From NCBI GenBank assembly GCA_017302935.1, contig JAFLBT010000016.1:1-32976 (forward strand): a stretch of DNA of 32,976 bases, given 5' to 3'. A program made the position numbers and the translations under genes. The notes under the pieces were generated by a model. The model did no database searches and had not been told where the DNA came from. It saw only the letters and a program-made list of their open reading frames with translations. Origin of the DNA: Flavobacteriales bacterium. Its GTDB lineage: Bacteria; Bacteroidota; Bacteroidia; Flavobacteriales; Flavobacteriaceae. Positions 15,018-23,462 of this stretch are shown here, piece by piece (positions within the stretch are counted from its first letter, which is position 1; each line of letters opens with the position of its first letter).

Positions 15018-15039
15018 ATATCACTAAATTTAGTGATAT
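15018..15039. promoter_or_regulatory. 22-bp perfect palindrome, candidate operator
   Basis: ATATCACTAAA followed immediately by its exact reverse complement TTTAGTGATAT. It lies in the divergent region between the small membrane protein gene and ubiE. A perfect 11+11 palindrome without spacer suits a dimeric regulator. A stacked hairpin aiding termination is the alternative. Confidence 0.45.
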
Positions 15040-15112
15040 TTTGTTTATTCTTTTTGTAAAAATAGTAAACATTTTTTACTTCTTAAAATTTTAATCCTAA
15101 ACATTTAACCCT

Positions 15113-15120
15113 TATATTTG
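15113..15120 (+). promoter_or_regulatory. -7 element of ubiE-porT
   Basis: TATATTTG is an exact TAnnTTTG and ends 14 bases before the ubiE ATG, implying a leader of only about 10 bases. I see no convincing -33 TTG. Confidence 0.55.
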
Positions 15121-15134
15121 TCCAAAATATAATT

Positions 15135-15866
15135 ATGGCAAAAATAGTAACTCCCTACAAAGATTCTTCACTTGGCAAAAAAGAACAGGTTGCCCAGATG
15201 TTTGACACCATTTCAGGGAATTATGACGGCTTAAATCGTGTAATATCTTTTGGTACAGACATCAAGTGGAGAAAAAAAGTGTTATCGATAGTTGAAGCCA
15301 AAAATCCAACTACAATTCTTGATATTGCAACCGGAACAGGAGACTTAGCCATTCTTCTTTCTAAAACTAAAGCAAAAAAAATAATCGGTTTAGATATCTC
15401 TGCCGGCATGCTAGAAGTAGGGAAAAAGAAAATTATACATAAAAAACTAGATGACCGAATTGAAATGATTTTGGGGGATTCTGAAAATCTTCCATTTGAA
15501 GACAGTTCAATTGATGCGATAACAGTAGCATTTGGAATTCGAAATTTTGAAAACCTTGAAAAAGGGCTTTCTGAAATTGTAAGAGTATTAAAACCAAATG
15601 GTGTTTTTGTAATTTTAGAAACTTCTGTCCCTCAAAAATTTCCTTTTAAACAAGGATATCAATTTTACACAAAAAATATTCTTCCTCTTATTGGCCGTCT
15701 TTTTTCGAAAGACAATTCAGCTTATGCTTATTTATCTGAATCGGCTTCCGTTTTTCCTTTTGGTGAAGAGTTAAACAATATTTTGAGAAAAATTGGGTTT
15801 ATAGAAGTGAAAGCTATGCCGCAAACATTTGGTGTAGCCACAATTTATTCTGCTTCAAAACAATAA
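15135..15866 (+). CDS. ubiE: Demethylmenaquinone C-methyltransferase
   Basis: SAM-dependent methyltransferase for the last step of menaquinone synthesis. Bacteroidetes use menaquinone, so menG function is meant rather than ubiquinone. The 243 residues match the family. Seen are KEQVAQMFDTISGNYDGLNR at 16-35, SAM motif I ILDIATGTGDLAIL at 61-74, GLDISAGMLEVGKKK at 85-99, DAITVAFGIRNFENLEKGLS, and the C-terminal GVATIYSASKQ. One base separates its stop from porT, a pairing I associate with Flavobacteria. Confidence 0.94.
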   Translation: MAKIVTPYKDSSLGKKEQVAQMFDTISGNYDGLNRVISFGTDIKWRKKVLSIVEAKNPTTILDIATGTGDLAILLSKTKAKKIIGLDISAGMLEVGKKKIIHKKLDDRIEMILGDSENLPFEDSSIDAITVAFGIRNFENLEKGLSEIVRVLKPNGVFVILETSVPQKFPFKQGYQFYTKNILPLIGRLFSKDNSAYAYLSESASVFPFGEELNNILRKIGFIEVKAMPQTFGVATIYSASKQ

Positions 15867-15867
15867 A

Positions 15868-16569
15868 ATGAAAGCCATATATAGCATATTATTTACCATA
15901 ATAACGTTTCAAAGTTATGCCCAATTTGGTAGCATTTTTGGCAAAGACCCTATTATCCATCTTGAAAATTTCGATAAACAAAGAGTACATTGGGGTTATT
16001 ACCTCGGATTCAATTCTTTAGATTTTAAAATTGACCAAAACAGATTAGCCGATGAGATTGTTTCAGAAAACACAGTAGGGTTTAATGTGGGATTAGTTGG
16101 CGATTTGAGAATTTCAAATCATTTGAACCTTCGTTTTGAACCGGGTTTATATTACACCCAACGAAATTTAACTTTCCCTGGTTTTGATAACAAGTTTGAT
16201 GCCTTAAGAGAGGTTAAATCTACATACATTTTTTTCCCACTTCTATTGAAATTTTCTGCCCAACGAACCGGAAATATTAAACCTTTTATAGTTGGTGGTG
16301 TATCAACGGCCTTAAATCTTTCCAGCAATGCGAAAGCCAAAGACGACAATGAAAACAATCGATTTAGAATGATTCCGTGGACTAATTTTTATGAAGTTGG
16401 TTTTGGTATCGACATTTACTTGGAATATTTTAAATTTTCACCTTCCATTCGTGGTGTTTTCAGTATGGATGACGAATTAAAAAGAGATAATGATCCGAAT
16501 AGCCCGTGGACGTCTTCTGTTCAATCTATGAGTACAAGAGGATTTTTTATCAACTTCACATTCCACTAA
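15868..16569 (+). CDS. porT: PorT (SprT)-type outer-membrane protein of type IX secretion / gliding
   Basis: 233 residues. Signal peptide about 1-18 (MKAIYSILFTIITFQSYA). The rest alternates in the manner of an eight-stranded beta barrel: HWGYYLGFNSLDFKID, LNLRFEPGLYYTQRNLTF, FYEVGFGIDIYLEYFKFSPS, ending RGFFINFTFH. Length, composition and the position directly after ubiE fit PorT/SprT, which is needed for type IX secretion in Porphyromonas and Flavobacterium. No other secretion gene is in the window. The family name rests on overall resemblance and synteny rather than a catalytic motif; a generic barrel protein is the alternative. The stop overlaps the end of the converging methyltransferase gene by 4 bases. 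Confidence 0.82.
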   Translation: MKAIYSILFTIITFQSYAQFGSIFGKDPIIHLENFDKQRVHWGYYLGFNSLDFKIDQNRLADEIVSENTVGFNVGLVGDLRISNHLNLRFEPGLYYTQRNLTFPGFDNKFDALREVKSTYIFFPLLLKFSAQRTGNIKPFIVGGVSTALNLSSNAKAKDDNENNRFRMIPWTNFYEVGFGIDIYLEYFKFSPSIRGVFSMDDELKRDNDPNSPWTSSVQSMSTRGFFINFTFH

Positions 16570-17294
16570 CCATTTCTTTTGAATTCGCTCAATAAAATGG
16601 CAGTTGCCGTTGCAGCATTCAAACTTTCAGTAACTTGAAGTTTTCCAAATCGTGGAATGCTAATTCGCTTTTGAATGAATTTTTCTACTAGATTGCTAAT
16701 GCCATTTGCTTCATTTCCAATAACTAGCACTGCATTTTCAGGAAGCTCTTGTTGATAGACATTTTTACCATCCATAAATGCTCCATATATAGGTAATTGA
16801 ATGTCATCAAAAAAATCAATTAAATTGGTATAACATACATTTACTCTACTGATTGAACCCATAGAAGCTTGTACCACTTTTGGATTAAAAACCTCAGCGG
16901 TATCTTCAGAGCAAACAATATCTTCAATTCCAAACCAATCTGCTAAACGAATAATTGTCCCTAAATTTCCTGGATCTCTAATGGCATCTAAAGCCAGTAG
17001 TAAACCATTGGTTTTCGGCTTTCTAAAAGAAGGCATTTCTACTATCGCCAAGCAATCATTTGCAGTGGTTAAACACGTAATTTTTTTTAAATCTGTCTCT
17101 GAAATCAGAGTAGGAATAAGCGAAGAAGAAAAGGAAATATCTTGATTTGTGGCATAGATTTCGCTAGTCGTAAAACCAGCATCAACCAATTCTTGAATTA
17201 CTTTTTTACCTTCAGCAATAAACAATTTAAGTTCATTTCTTGTTTTTTTCTGTTTTAAAGCTGTAATTCGTTTGATTTGATTTTTACTAAGCAT
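16566..17294 (-). CDS. TrmH-family (SpoU/SPOUT) RNA 2'-O-methyltransferase
   Basis: Transfers methyl from SAM to a ribose 2'-OH in tRNA or rRNA; the exact target is not readable from sequence. 242 residues. An N-terminal substrate-binding region (LSKNQIKRITALKQKKTRNE, FIAEGKKVIQELVDAGF) is followed by the knotted SPOUT domain: LLALDAIRDPGNLGTIIRLA (motif 1 with its Asn), VIGNEANGIS (motif 2), and SIPRFGKLQVTESLNAATAT (motif 3). It converges on porT with a 4-base overlap and diverges from tamL with only 25 bases between the start codons. Confidence 0.9.
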   Translation of the reverse strand: MLSKNQIKRITALKQKKTRNELKLFIAEGKKVIQELVDAGFTTSEIYATNQDISFSSSLIPTLISETDLKKITCLTTANDCLAIVEMPSFRKPKTNGLLLALDAIRDPGNLGTIIRLADWFGIEDIVCSEDTAEVFNPKVVQASMGSISRVNVCYTNLIDFFDDIQLPIYGAFMDGKNVYQQELPENAVLVIGNEANGISNLVEKFIQKRISIPRFGKLQVTESLNAATATAILLSEFKRNG

Positions 17295-17303
17295 AAAAAA
17301 ATG

Positions 17304-17311
17304 TACTTTTG
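17304..17311 (+). promoter_or_regulatory. -7 element of tamL
   Basis: TACTTTTG is an exact TAnnTTTG. TTTG at 17276-17279, inside the divergent gene, lies 24 bases upstream as a possible -33. The predicted start of transcription near 17316-17318 almost coincides with the TTG start codon at 17320. Confidence 0.5.
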
Positions 17312-17319
17312 ATTAAATT

Positions 17320-19881
17320 TTGAAAAGCTTGAAAAGAATTTTCACAAAAATATCATTTATAATTGTATTCATCATTGTTTTTTACGCTTGTGATTCTACC
17401 AAAAGAGTTCCAAACGGTAAAAATCTTTTAACAAAAACCGAATTAAAGGTTGATGAAAAAGTGATTAGTGATGAAGAACTTACTAATCTTTTAATACAAA
17501 AACCCAATCCAAAAGTTTTAACCATTCCTTTTAGTTTACATATTTACAATTTGGGAAGACCCAATCCTGATTCGGTTTTTGCAGCAAAATACATTTATGA
17601 TACCTTAAAATTCAAACGTACTGCAAAGTTGCTTTCTGAAAAGCAAGTTTATCGACTTGGCGAATCGTTTTGGCATAAAGGAGTGCATACATTTTTAAAA
17701 AATACCGGAGACGAACCGGTATTATATGATGAAATTAAAAGCAAGAAAACTATCAACCGATTAAAGTCACATTACTTCAATGAAGGTTATTTTAATGTAA
17801 AAGCATCCTACACAACAGATAGTTTGGGTCCTAAAAAAGTAAAATCTACTTTTTTAGTTCAATTAGGAGAACCATATAAAATTGACAGTATTTCAACAGT
17901 TATAGCTTCTCCAGCCTTGGATTCTTTATATGTATTGACAAAATCCAATTCCTTAATAAAAAAAGGAAACAATTATAATTCGTCTGTTTTTGACGAAGAA
18001 AGAAGCCGTTTAACAGCTTATTTCAGAAATAATGGAGTGTATAATTTTCAACAAAATTTCATCACTTATGACATTGATACAATTGATACCGGTAGAAAAG
18101 CAAATGTAAAAATTTTGATTAGTGATTTTACTTATCGCGAAGGTGACACTATTCGAACCAAACCTTTCCAAGTCCATAAAATAAGTGAAGTAAACATTTA
18201 TACCTTCAACCCTAACCAAAGAAATAATGCTTCCATCACAGACAGTTTAACGTATAACAATTATAATTTATTCAGTTCAGGAAAATTTAAATACAAACCA
18301 AAATCAATTACCAATGCTGTATTTATTACAAAAGGCGGAACGTATGCTGATTTTAAAAATAATCTTACCACAAGGTCACTAAGCAATTTTAAAGTGTTCA
18401 CTTATCCCTCTATTCAGTACAAAATCAATGAAAAAGATTCGATTCAAAATTCTTTAATTGCCTCTATTTTTTTAAATCCGCGACCTAAATACAGTTTTGG
18501 AGCATCCTTTGATGTTACGCATTCAAATATTCAAGATTTTGGAATTGCTGGTCAGTTAACATTCTCCATTCGAAACTTATTTAATCGTGCAGAAACACTT
18601 GAAATTTCAGGAAGAGGTAATATAGGATCTTCTCGAGATTTGGCTAATCCTGATAATCGATTTTTCAATATTTCAGAATTTGGTGGAGATATTAGAATTA
18701 ATTTTCCACGTTTTCTATTCCCATTTGCTTCAGATAAGATTATTCCAAAATCAATGTTTCCTTCAACACAATTAAGTGTTGGTTTTGCGAAACAACAAAA
18801 CATTGGTTGAGATAAAGAAAATTTAACCGGAGCTTTTACTTATAACTGGATTCCAAAACGAAACAACACAGTAAAATTTGATTTGTTTTCCATTCAATAT
18901 GTAAAAAATATTAATATTAGTAATTACTTTAATGTATATCGCTCTTCTTACAGTGCTCTTAATGCTATCTCAAAAAATTACACTGTACCAGAAGAATATT
19001 ATGATGATGGAAATTTAATTATTAACTCCGGAACAGATGGTTTCTTAAATGATGTATTAGGTGAAAACCCAACCATTTTTACGACAACAAACGATTTTAG
19101 AGAAATCCGAAGTATACAAGAAAGAAAAGAAAGACTAACTGAAAACAATCTCATATTAGCCTCTAGTTATAGTTTTACAAAAACCACCAAAACGGGAATC
19201 TTAGATTATAATTTTTATGTTTTCAGAGCAAAAATTGAATCTGCCGGAAATGTGTTATCGCTTTTAGCAAACGCTTCCAACCAACCCTTAAACGATAAAG
19301 GAAACCGAACTATTTTTGACATTGAATTTTCGCAATATTTAAAAACAGAATTTGAATACATCAAACATTTTGAGCTTAAAAGACAAAATGTAATTGCAAC
19401 TAGAATTTTTCTTGGAGTTGCAGTCCCCTATGGAAACTCAAACAACATTCCTTTTTCACGAAGTTACTTTGCCGGAGGTATTAATGACAACAGGGCTTGG
19501 AGACCTTATAGTCTTGGCCCCGGTAGAAGTGGTTCACAGAATGATTTTAATGATGCCAACTTAAAATTGACCTTAAATGCTGAATACCGATTTAATGTTA
19601 CCCAAAAAATAAAAGGAGCATTGTTTGTGGATGCTGGAAATATCTGGAATTTTTTAGATAACATTGAAAATGAAGAGGCAAAATTCAACGATTTATCTTC
19701 TTTAAAAGACATTGCTGTTGGTTCCGGATTCGGAATTAGATATGACTTTGGATTTGTGGTAGCTCGTTTTGATGTTGGTTTTAAAACATTTGACCCGGCT
19801 GTTAATTCAGAACAAAGATGGTTTAGAGATTACAACTTCAGTAACTCCGTTTTTAACATTGGTATCAATTATCCTTTCTAA
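17320..19881 (+). pseudogene. tamL: TamL-type Omp85/BamA-TamA family outer-membrane lipoprotein, interrupted by one in-frame TGA
   Basis: Translation from the TTG at 17320 runs to a TGA at 18808-18810 (codon 497). The same frame then stays open from 18811 to the TAA at 19881, so one base separates this from an intact protein of 853 residues. The N-terminus is a lipoprotein signal (FIIVFYAC, lipid Cys at residue 24). POTRA-like repeats follow, then an Omp85 barrel from about residue 380, with RAWRPYSLGPG in the place of the VRGF-type loop and a terminal Phe (NIGINYPF). TamL is thought to work with TamB in envelope assembly. There is no in-frame ATG near the start, so TTG is used. The stop falls in the barrel and would abolish it. 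The downstream half has no good start of its own. Sequencing error, nonsense mutation or readthrough cannot be told apart here. Confidence 0.85.
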
Positions 19882-19966
19882 ATCGTTATCGTAACTTTTT
19901 GGGGAAACTTAAGTGTTTGGGAAGCGATTTTGTGGTCAATTATTTTTAGTTCATTTTATTAATTCC

Positions 19967-19974
19967 TATTTTTG
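19967..19974 (+). promoter_or_regulatory. -7 element of fbaA-accD
   Basis: TATTTTTG followed by T matches TAnnTTTGY exactly, 25 bases before the fbaA ATG. No TTG is seen 17-23 bases upstream. Confidence 0.55.
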
Positions 19975-19999
19975 TTCTCTTAACTAATAAAAAAGCAAA

Positions 20000-21067
20000 A
20001 TGGCACACAACATAAAACCGGGAGTTGCAACCGGAGATCAGGTTCAAGAAATATTTAATTATGCAAAAGAAAAAGGATTCGCTTTACCAGCTGTAAACGT
20101 AATTGGTTCCAGCACCATTAATGGTGTTTTAGAAACCGCTGCAAAATTAAAAGCTCCGGTTATTATTCAATTTTCAAACGGTGGTGCTTCTTATAATGCC
20201 GGAAAAGGACTTTCAAATGAAGGACAACGTGCCGCTATTTTAGGTGCTGTTGCCGGTGCAAAACATATTCATACTTTGGCAGAGGCTTATGGTGCTACAG
20301 TTATTTTACATACTGACCATTGTGCAAAAAATTTACTTCCTTGGATTGACGGATTATTAGATGCTTCTGAAAAGCATTTTGCTGAAACTGGAAAACCATT
20401 GTTTTCTTCTCACATGATTGATTTATCGGAAGAACCATTGGAAGAAAATATTCATATCTGCAGGGAATACTTAGCTAGAATGAGTAAAATGGGAATGACT
20501 TTAGAAATTGAATTAGGTGTAACTGGAGGTGAAGAAGACGGTGTGGACAATTCAGATGTTGATAGTTCAAAACTATATACACAACCGGAAGAAGTAAGCT
20601 ATGCGTATGAAGAATTGATGAAAGTGAGTCCGAAATTTACCGTTGCTGCTGCTTTTGGTAATGTTCATGGCGTTTATAAACCAGGTAATGTAAAATTGAC
20701 TCCTATCATTTTGAAAAACTCTCAGGATTATGTACAAAGCAAATTCAACACCGGTCACAACCCGATTGATTTTGTTTTCCATGGAGGTTCAGGCTCTACA
20801 TTAGAAGAAATAAGAGAGGCCATTTCGTATGGTGTTGTAAAAATGAACATTGATACCGATTTGCAGTTTGCCTTTACGGAAGGAATTCGCGATTATATGA
20901 CCGGTAAAATTGATTATTTACGCACACAAATCGGCAGCCCGGACGGTGCAGATTCTCCAAACAAAAAACATTACGATCCAAGAAAATGGATCCGCGAAGG
21001 TGAAGTAACGTTCAATAAACGTTTGGAACAAGCTTTTGCAGATCTAAATAACGTAAATACACTTTAA
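20000..21067 (+). CDS. fbaA: Fructose-bisphosphate aldolase, class II
   Basis: Zinc-dependent reversible cleavage of fructose-1,6-bisphosphate to DHAP and glyceraldehyde-3-phosphate in glycolysis and gluconeogenesis. 355 residues, the length of the E. coli-like class IIA type. Seen motifs are ATVILHTDHCAKNLLPWIDG with metal and catalytic residues, LEIELGVTGGEEDGVDNSDV, AAFGNVHGVYKPGNVKLTP with a metal His, DFVFHGGSGSTLEEI with another metal His, and VVKMNIDTDLQFAFTEGIRD in the phosphate site. All key residues are present. accD follows after 51 bases filled with heptamer repeats, with no terminator, so the two are probably co-transcribed. Confidence 0.96.
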   Translation: MAHNIKPGVATGDQVQEIFNYAKEKGFALPAVNVIGSSTINGVLETAAKLKAPVIIQFSNGGASYNAGKGLSNEGQRAAILGAVAGAKHIHTLAEAYGATVILHTDHCAKNLLPWIDGLLDASEKHFAETGKPLFSSHMIDLSEEPLEENIHICREYLARMSKMGMTLEIELGVTGGEEDGVDNSDVDSSKLYTQPEEVSYAYEELMKVSPKFTVAAAFGNVHGVYKPGNVKLTPIILKNSQDYVQSKFNTGHNPIDFVFHGGSGSTLEEIREAISYGVVKMNIDTDLQFAFTEGIRDYMTGKIDYLRTQIGSPDGADSPNKKHYDPRKWIREGEVTFNKRLEQAFADLNNVNTL

Positions 21068-21112
21068 CTGTCAACCGACAACGGACAACCGACAACTGAT
21101 AACTGATAACTA
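21064..21112 (+). repeat. Heptanucleotide tandem repeat between fbaA and accD
   Basis: Seven consecutive 7-base units: TTAACTG, TCAACCG, ACAACGG, ACAACCG, ACAACTG, ATAACTG, ATAACTA. The first overlaps the end of fbaA, including its stop codon. The core is YAAC plus variable bases. The array fills nearly the whole 51-base gap and ends 6 bases before the accD ATG. Confidence 0.8.
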
Positions 21113-21118
21113 AAAATT

Positions 21119-21973
21119 ATGGCTTGGTTTAAAAGAACAGAAAAAGGAATTCAAACTCCTACAGAAGATAAAAAAGATGTTCCAAAAGGACTTTGGTATA
21201 AATCACCCACCGGAAAGATTATTGACCAAGATGAATTGGCTAGAAATTTATGGGTAAGTCCTGATGATGATTTTCATGTTAGAATTGGTAGTAAAGAATA
21301 CTTTGAAATCTTATTCGATAATAATGAATTCAAAGAATTGGATGCTAAAATGACGTCAAAAGATCCTTTGCATTTTGAAGATACCAAAAAATATGCCGAC
21401 CGCTTAAAAGAGGCATACAGCAAAACCGGATTAAAAGATGCGGTTCGCACAGCTGTTGGTAAATCGAAAGGTAAAGATTTAGTGGTTTGTTGTATGGATT
21501 TTGCTTTTATTGGTGGTTCAATGGGAGCTGTTGTGGGAGAAAAAATTGCAAGAGGAATTGATTACTCCATTAAAAACAACGTTCCTTTTATAATGATTTC
21601 TAAATCAGGAGGTGCCAGAATGATGGAAGCAGCTTACTCCTTGATGCAATTAGCCAAAACCTCAGCCAAATTAGCACAATTAGCCGAAGCTAAAATACCT
21701 TATATTTCCCTGTGCACCGACCCCACTACGGGCGGAACAACTGCCTCGTATGCTATGTTAGGCGACATTAACATTGGTGAACCGGGAGCTTTAATTGGTT
21801 TTGCGGGACCTCGAGTAGTAAAAGACACAACAGGAAAAGATTTACCGGAAGGATTTCAAACTTCTGAGTTTTTGTTAGAACATGGATTCTTGGATTTTAT
21901 CACACACCGAAAAGAATTAAAAGACAAAGTAAATCTCTATTTAGATTTGATTTTGAATGACGATATTCGATAA
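21119..21973 (+). CDS. accD: Acetyl-CoA carboxylase carboxyltransferase, beta subunit, without zinc-ribbon cysteines
   Basis: Beta half of the carboxyltransferase that moves CO2 from biotin to acetyl-CoA, the first committed step of fatty-acid synthesis. 284 residues. The catalytic crotonase-like domain is intact: [74 protein letters not shown]. The N-terminal region aligns with the usual zinc ribbon ([28 protein letters not shown]), but the four expected cysteines are S29, G32, S47 and D50. I recall the same in other Flavobacteriaceae, so it looks like a lineage trait rather than decay. The partner accA is not in the window. A strong terminator follows. Confidence 0.93.
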   Translation: MAWFKRTEKGIQTPTEDKKDVPKGLWYKSPTGKIIDQDELARNLWVSPDDDFHVRIGSKEYFEILFDNNEFKELDAKMTSKDPLHFEDTKKYADRLKEAYSKTGLKDAVRTAVGKSKGKDLVVCCMDFAFIGGSMGAVVGEKIARGIDYSIKNNVPFIMISKSGGARMMEAAYSLMQLAKTSAKLAQLAEAKIPYISLCTDPTTGGTTASYAMLGDINIGEPGALIGFAGPRVVKDTTGKDLPEGFQTSEFLLEHGFLDFITHRKELKDKVNLYLDLILNDDIR

Positions 21974-21976
21974 TAG

Positions 21977-22002
21977 AAATCCCGAGCAATCGGGATTTTT
22001 TT
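21977..22002 (+). terminator. Terminator of fbaA-accD
   Basis: 9-bp perfect stem AAATCCCGA (21977-21985) with TCGGGATTT (21990-21998), loop GCAA, followed by more T. It lies 4 bases after the accD stop. It can also act for the converging permease gene. Confidence 0.85.
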
Positions 22003-22023
22003 ATGAATTTTTTACTTTGATAT

Positions 22024-23277
22024 TTACATCCCACTCCTAATCGCTTCAACCGGGTCAAGTTTTGAAGCGGAAACTGCGGGCACGATTCCTGAAATAAGTC
22101 CGATAATAACCGCCAAACAAGCACCAAGCATCATATTGCCAAAACTCAATACAAATTCAAAATCAAGAGCTTTGGAGAGTACCATGGCAATGAGCCACAC
22201 CAACACTAGCCCGATAATTCCACCTATTACGGAAAGGATTACGGCTTCAAATAAAAATTGAAACAAAATGAATCTGTTTTTGGCTCCTAATGATTTTTGG
22301 ATACCAATGAGATTAGTACGTTCTTTTACCGAGACAAACATAATGTTGGCAATACCAAAACCACCTACTAAAAGGGAGAAACCGGAAATTATCCATCCCA
22401 CCACATTCATTTGTCCTACAATGCCGTCTATCATATCGGTAAAACCGGATAACACATTGATGAAAAAGTTATCCTCATCAGATGCTTTTAACCCTCTATA
22501 ATTTCTTAATTTTTGAGTGATTTCCCCTTTAAAAGCCTCCATATCAATTCCTTTTTGAGGTTTGATAAGAATGGCAGGTGTTATCATGTCGTTAGTTTCA
22601 CCGTATAATCGTCTGATAAAATTCATGGGAATGAAAACTGCGTTGTCACGGCTGTCGCCAAAGGTTGAGAATCCTTGTTTTTGGGTCACACCAATAACCG
22701 TGAATCGTTGACCATACATTCGTACTTTTTTTCCGATGGCTTGTTCGTTGTTCTCAAAAAGCCCTTTTGCTACTTCATAACCAATGATTACTACACCAGT
22801 ACCTGCATTGGATTCAGCTTCGTTAAAGAATCGACCTTGTTCAATTTTGATTCCGTCTATTCCGTCGAACTCATCAGTTGTCGGCGTTACACGTACGTCA
22901 CTTACCGTTTGGTTTTCGAATTTAATGTTTTCGTTACGGGTAAACAGATTAAAGGCCATTTTATCGACTCCATTCAATGATTTTTTTAAATAATCATATT
23001 CGTCATAGGTTACGTTAGGGAATTGTTCTCTTTTCCAACGTGGTACATCAGAAGGTCCGAATGAAAATTTTAAAAGATACACCGTGTTTTTATCTAAATC
23101 GCCTAAATCGGCTTTGATTTTTTGGTCTAATGAATCTACGGCTGCCAATACGGCAATGATGGAAAAAATTCCGATGGTTACTCCCAACAATGATAAAAAG
23201 GTACGCAATTTATTGTTTCGCAACGCATTCATTGCAAAATTGAAACTTTCACGAAGCAACCTGATATAAAGAAGCAT
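22024..23277 (-). CDS. ABC transporter permease, MacB/FtsX type
   Basis: 417 residues. One membrane helix near residues 25-47 (LRTFLSLLGVTIGIFSIIAV) is followed by a periplasmic MacB-type domain (about 50-280) and three helices in the C-terminal FtsX domain: VVGWIISGFSLLVGGFGIAN, the second after FQFLFEAVILSVIGG, and MMLGACLAVIIGLISGIVPA. It ends ASKLDPVEAIRSGM, the conserved FtsX-family tail that contacts the ATPase. The substrate is unknown; relatives move lipoproteins, antibiotics or peptides, or transmit mechanical signals. No ATPase or membrane-fusion gene is adjacent in the window, so it is an orphan permease here. Confidence 0.9.
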   Translation of the reverse strand: MLLYIRLLRESFNFAMNALRNNKLRTFLSLLGVTIGIFSIIAVLAAVDSLDQKIKADLGDLDKNTVYLLKFSFGPSDVPRWKREQFPNVTYDEYDYLKKSLNGVDKMAFNLFTRNENIKFENQTVSDVRVTPTTDEFDGIDGIKIEQGRFFNEAESNAGTGVVIIGYEVAKGLFENNEQAIGKKVRMYGQRFTVIGVTQKQGFSTFGDSRDNAVFIPMNFIRRLYGETNDMITPAILIKPQKGIDMEAFKGEITQKLRNYRGLKASDEDNFFINVLSGFTDMIDGIVGQMNVVGWIISGFSLLVGGFGIANIMFVSVKERTNLIGIQKSLGAKNRFILFQFLFEAVILSVIGGIIGLVLVWLIAMVLSKALDFEFVLSFGNMMLGACLAVIIGLISGIVPAVSASKLDPVEAIRSGM

Positions 23278-23407
23278 AATTTGCCAATTCTTTTGTTAAA
23301 AACATTAGTAGTTAAAAGTCGTTTTTTGTTACACATTCCTAAAAAATTTAATTAAGAATAAGCTCCTAAAAAAATCACATAAATCAGAAAAACAAAATTC
23401 AATATCC

Positions 23408-23440
23408 TTTGATTGTTCGTTATACAAATAGTACCTTTGC
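23408..23440 (+). promoter_or_regulatory. Promoter of purH
   Basis: TTTG (23408-23411), a 20-base spacer, then TACCTTTGC (23432-23440). Both boxes and the spacing fit the Bacteroidetes consensus; the best promoter in the window. It places the true purH start at 23463, because the upstream in-frame TTG at 23409 lies inside the -33 box. Confidence 0.78.
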
Positions 23441-23462
23441 CCCTTCAAAAAACAACAACACA

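Noticed and set aside
18808-18860. Selenocysteine or programmed readthrough at the tamL TGA
   Set aside because: I see no SECIS-like hairpin right after the TGA, and nothing in this barrel family suggests selenocysteine.
18883-19881. A separate outer-membrane gene beginning at a TTG at 18883
   Set aside because: It is in the same frame as the upstream half and continues it directly after the TGA; no signal peptide or promoter precedes it.
21203-21278. accD as a decaying gene
   Set aside because: The catalytic domain is complete and the cysteine losses look coordinated; related Flavobacteriaceae, as I recall, show the same.
23409-23462. Longer start of PurH at TTG 23409
   Set aside because: It overlaps the -33 promoter box; the ATG at 23463 lies just after a consensus promoter.
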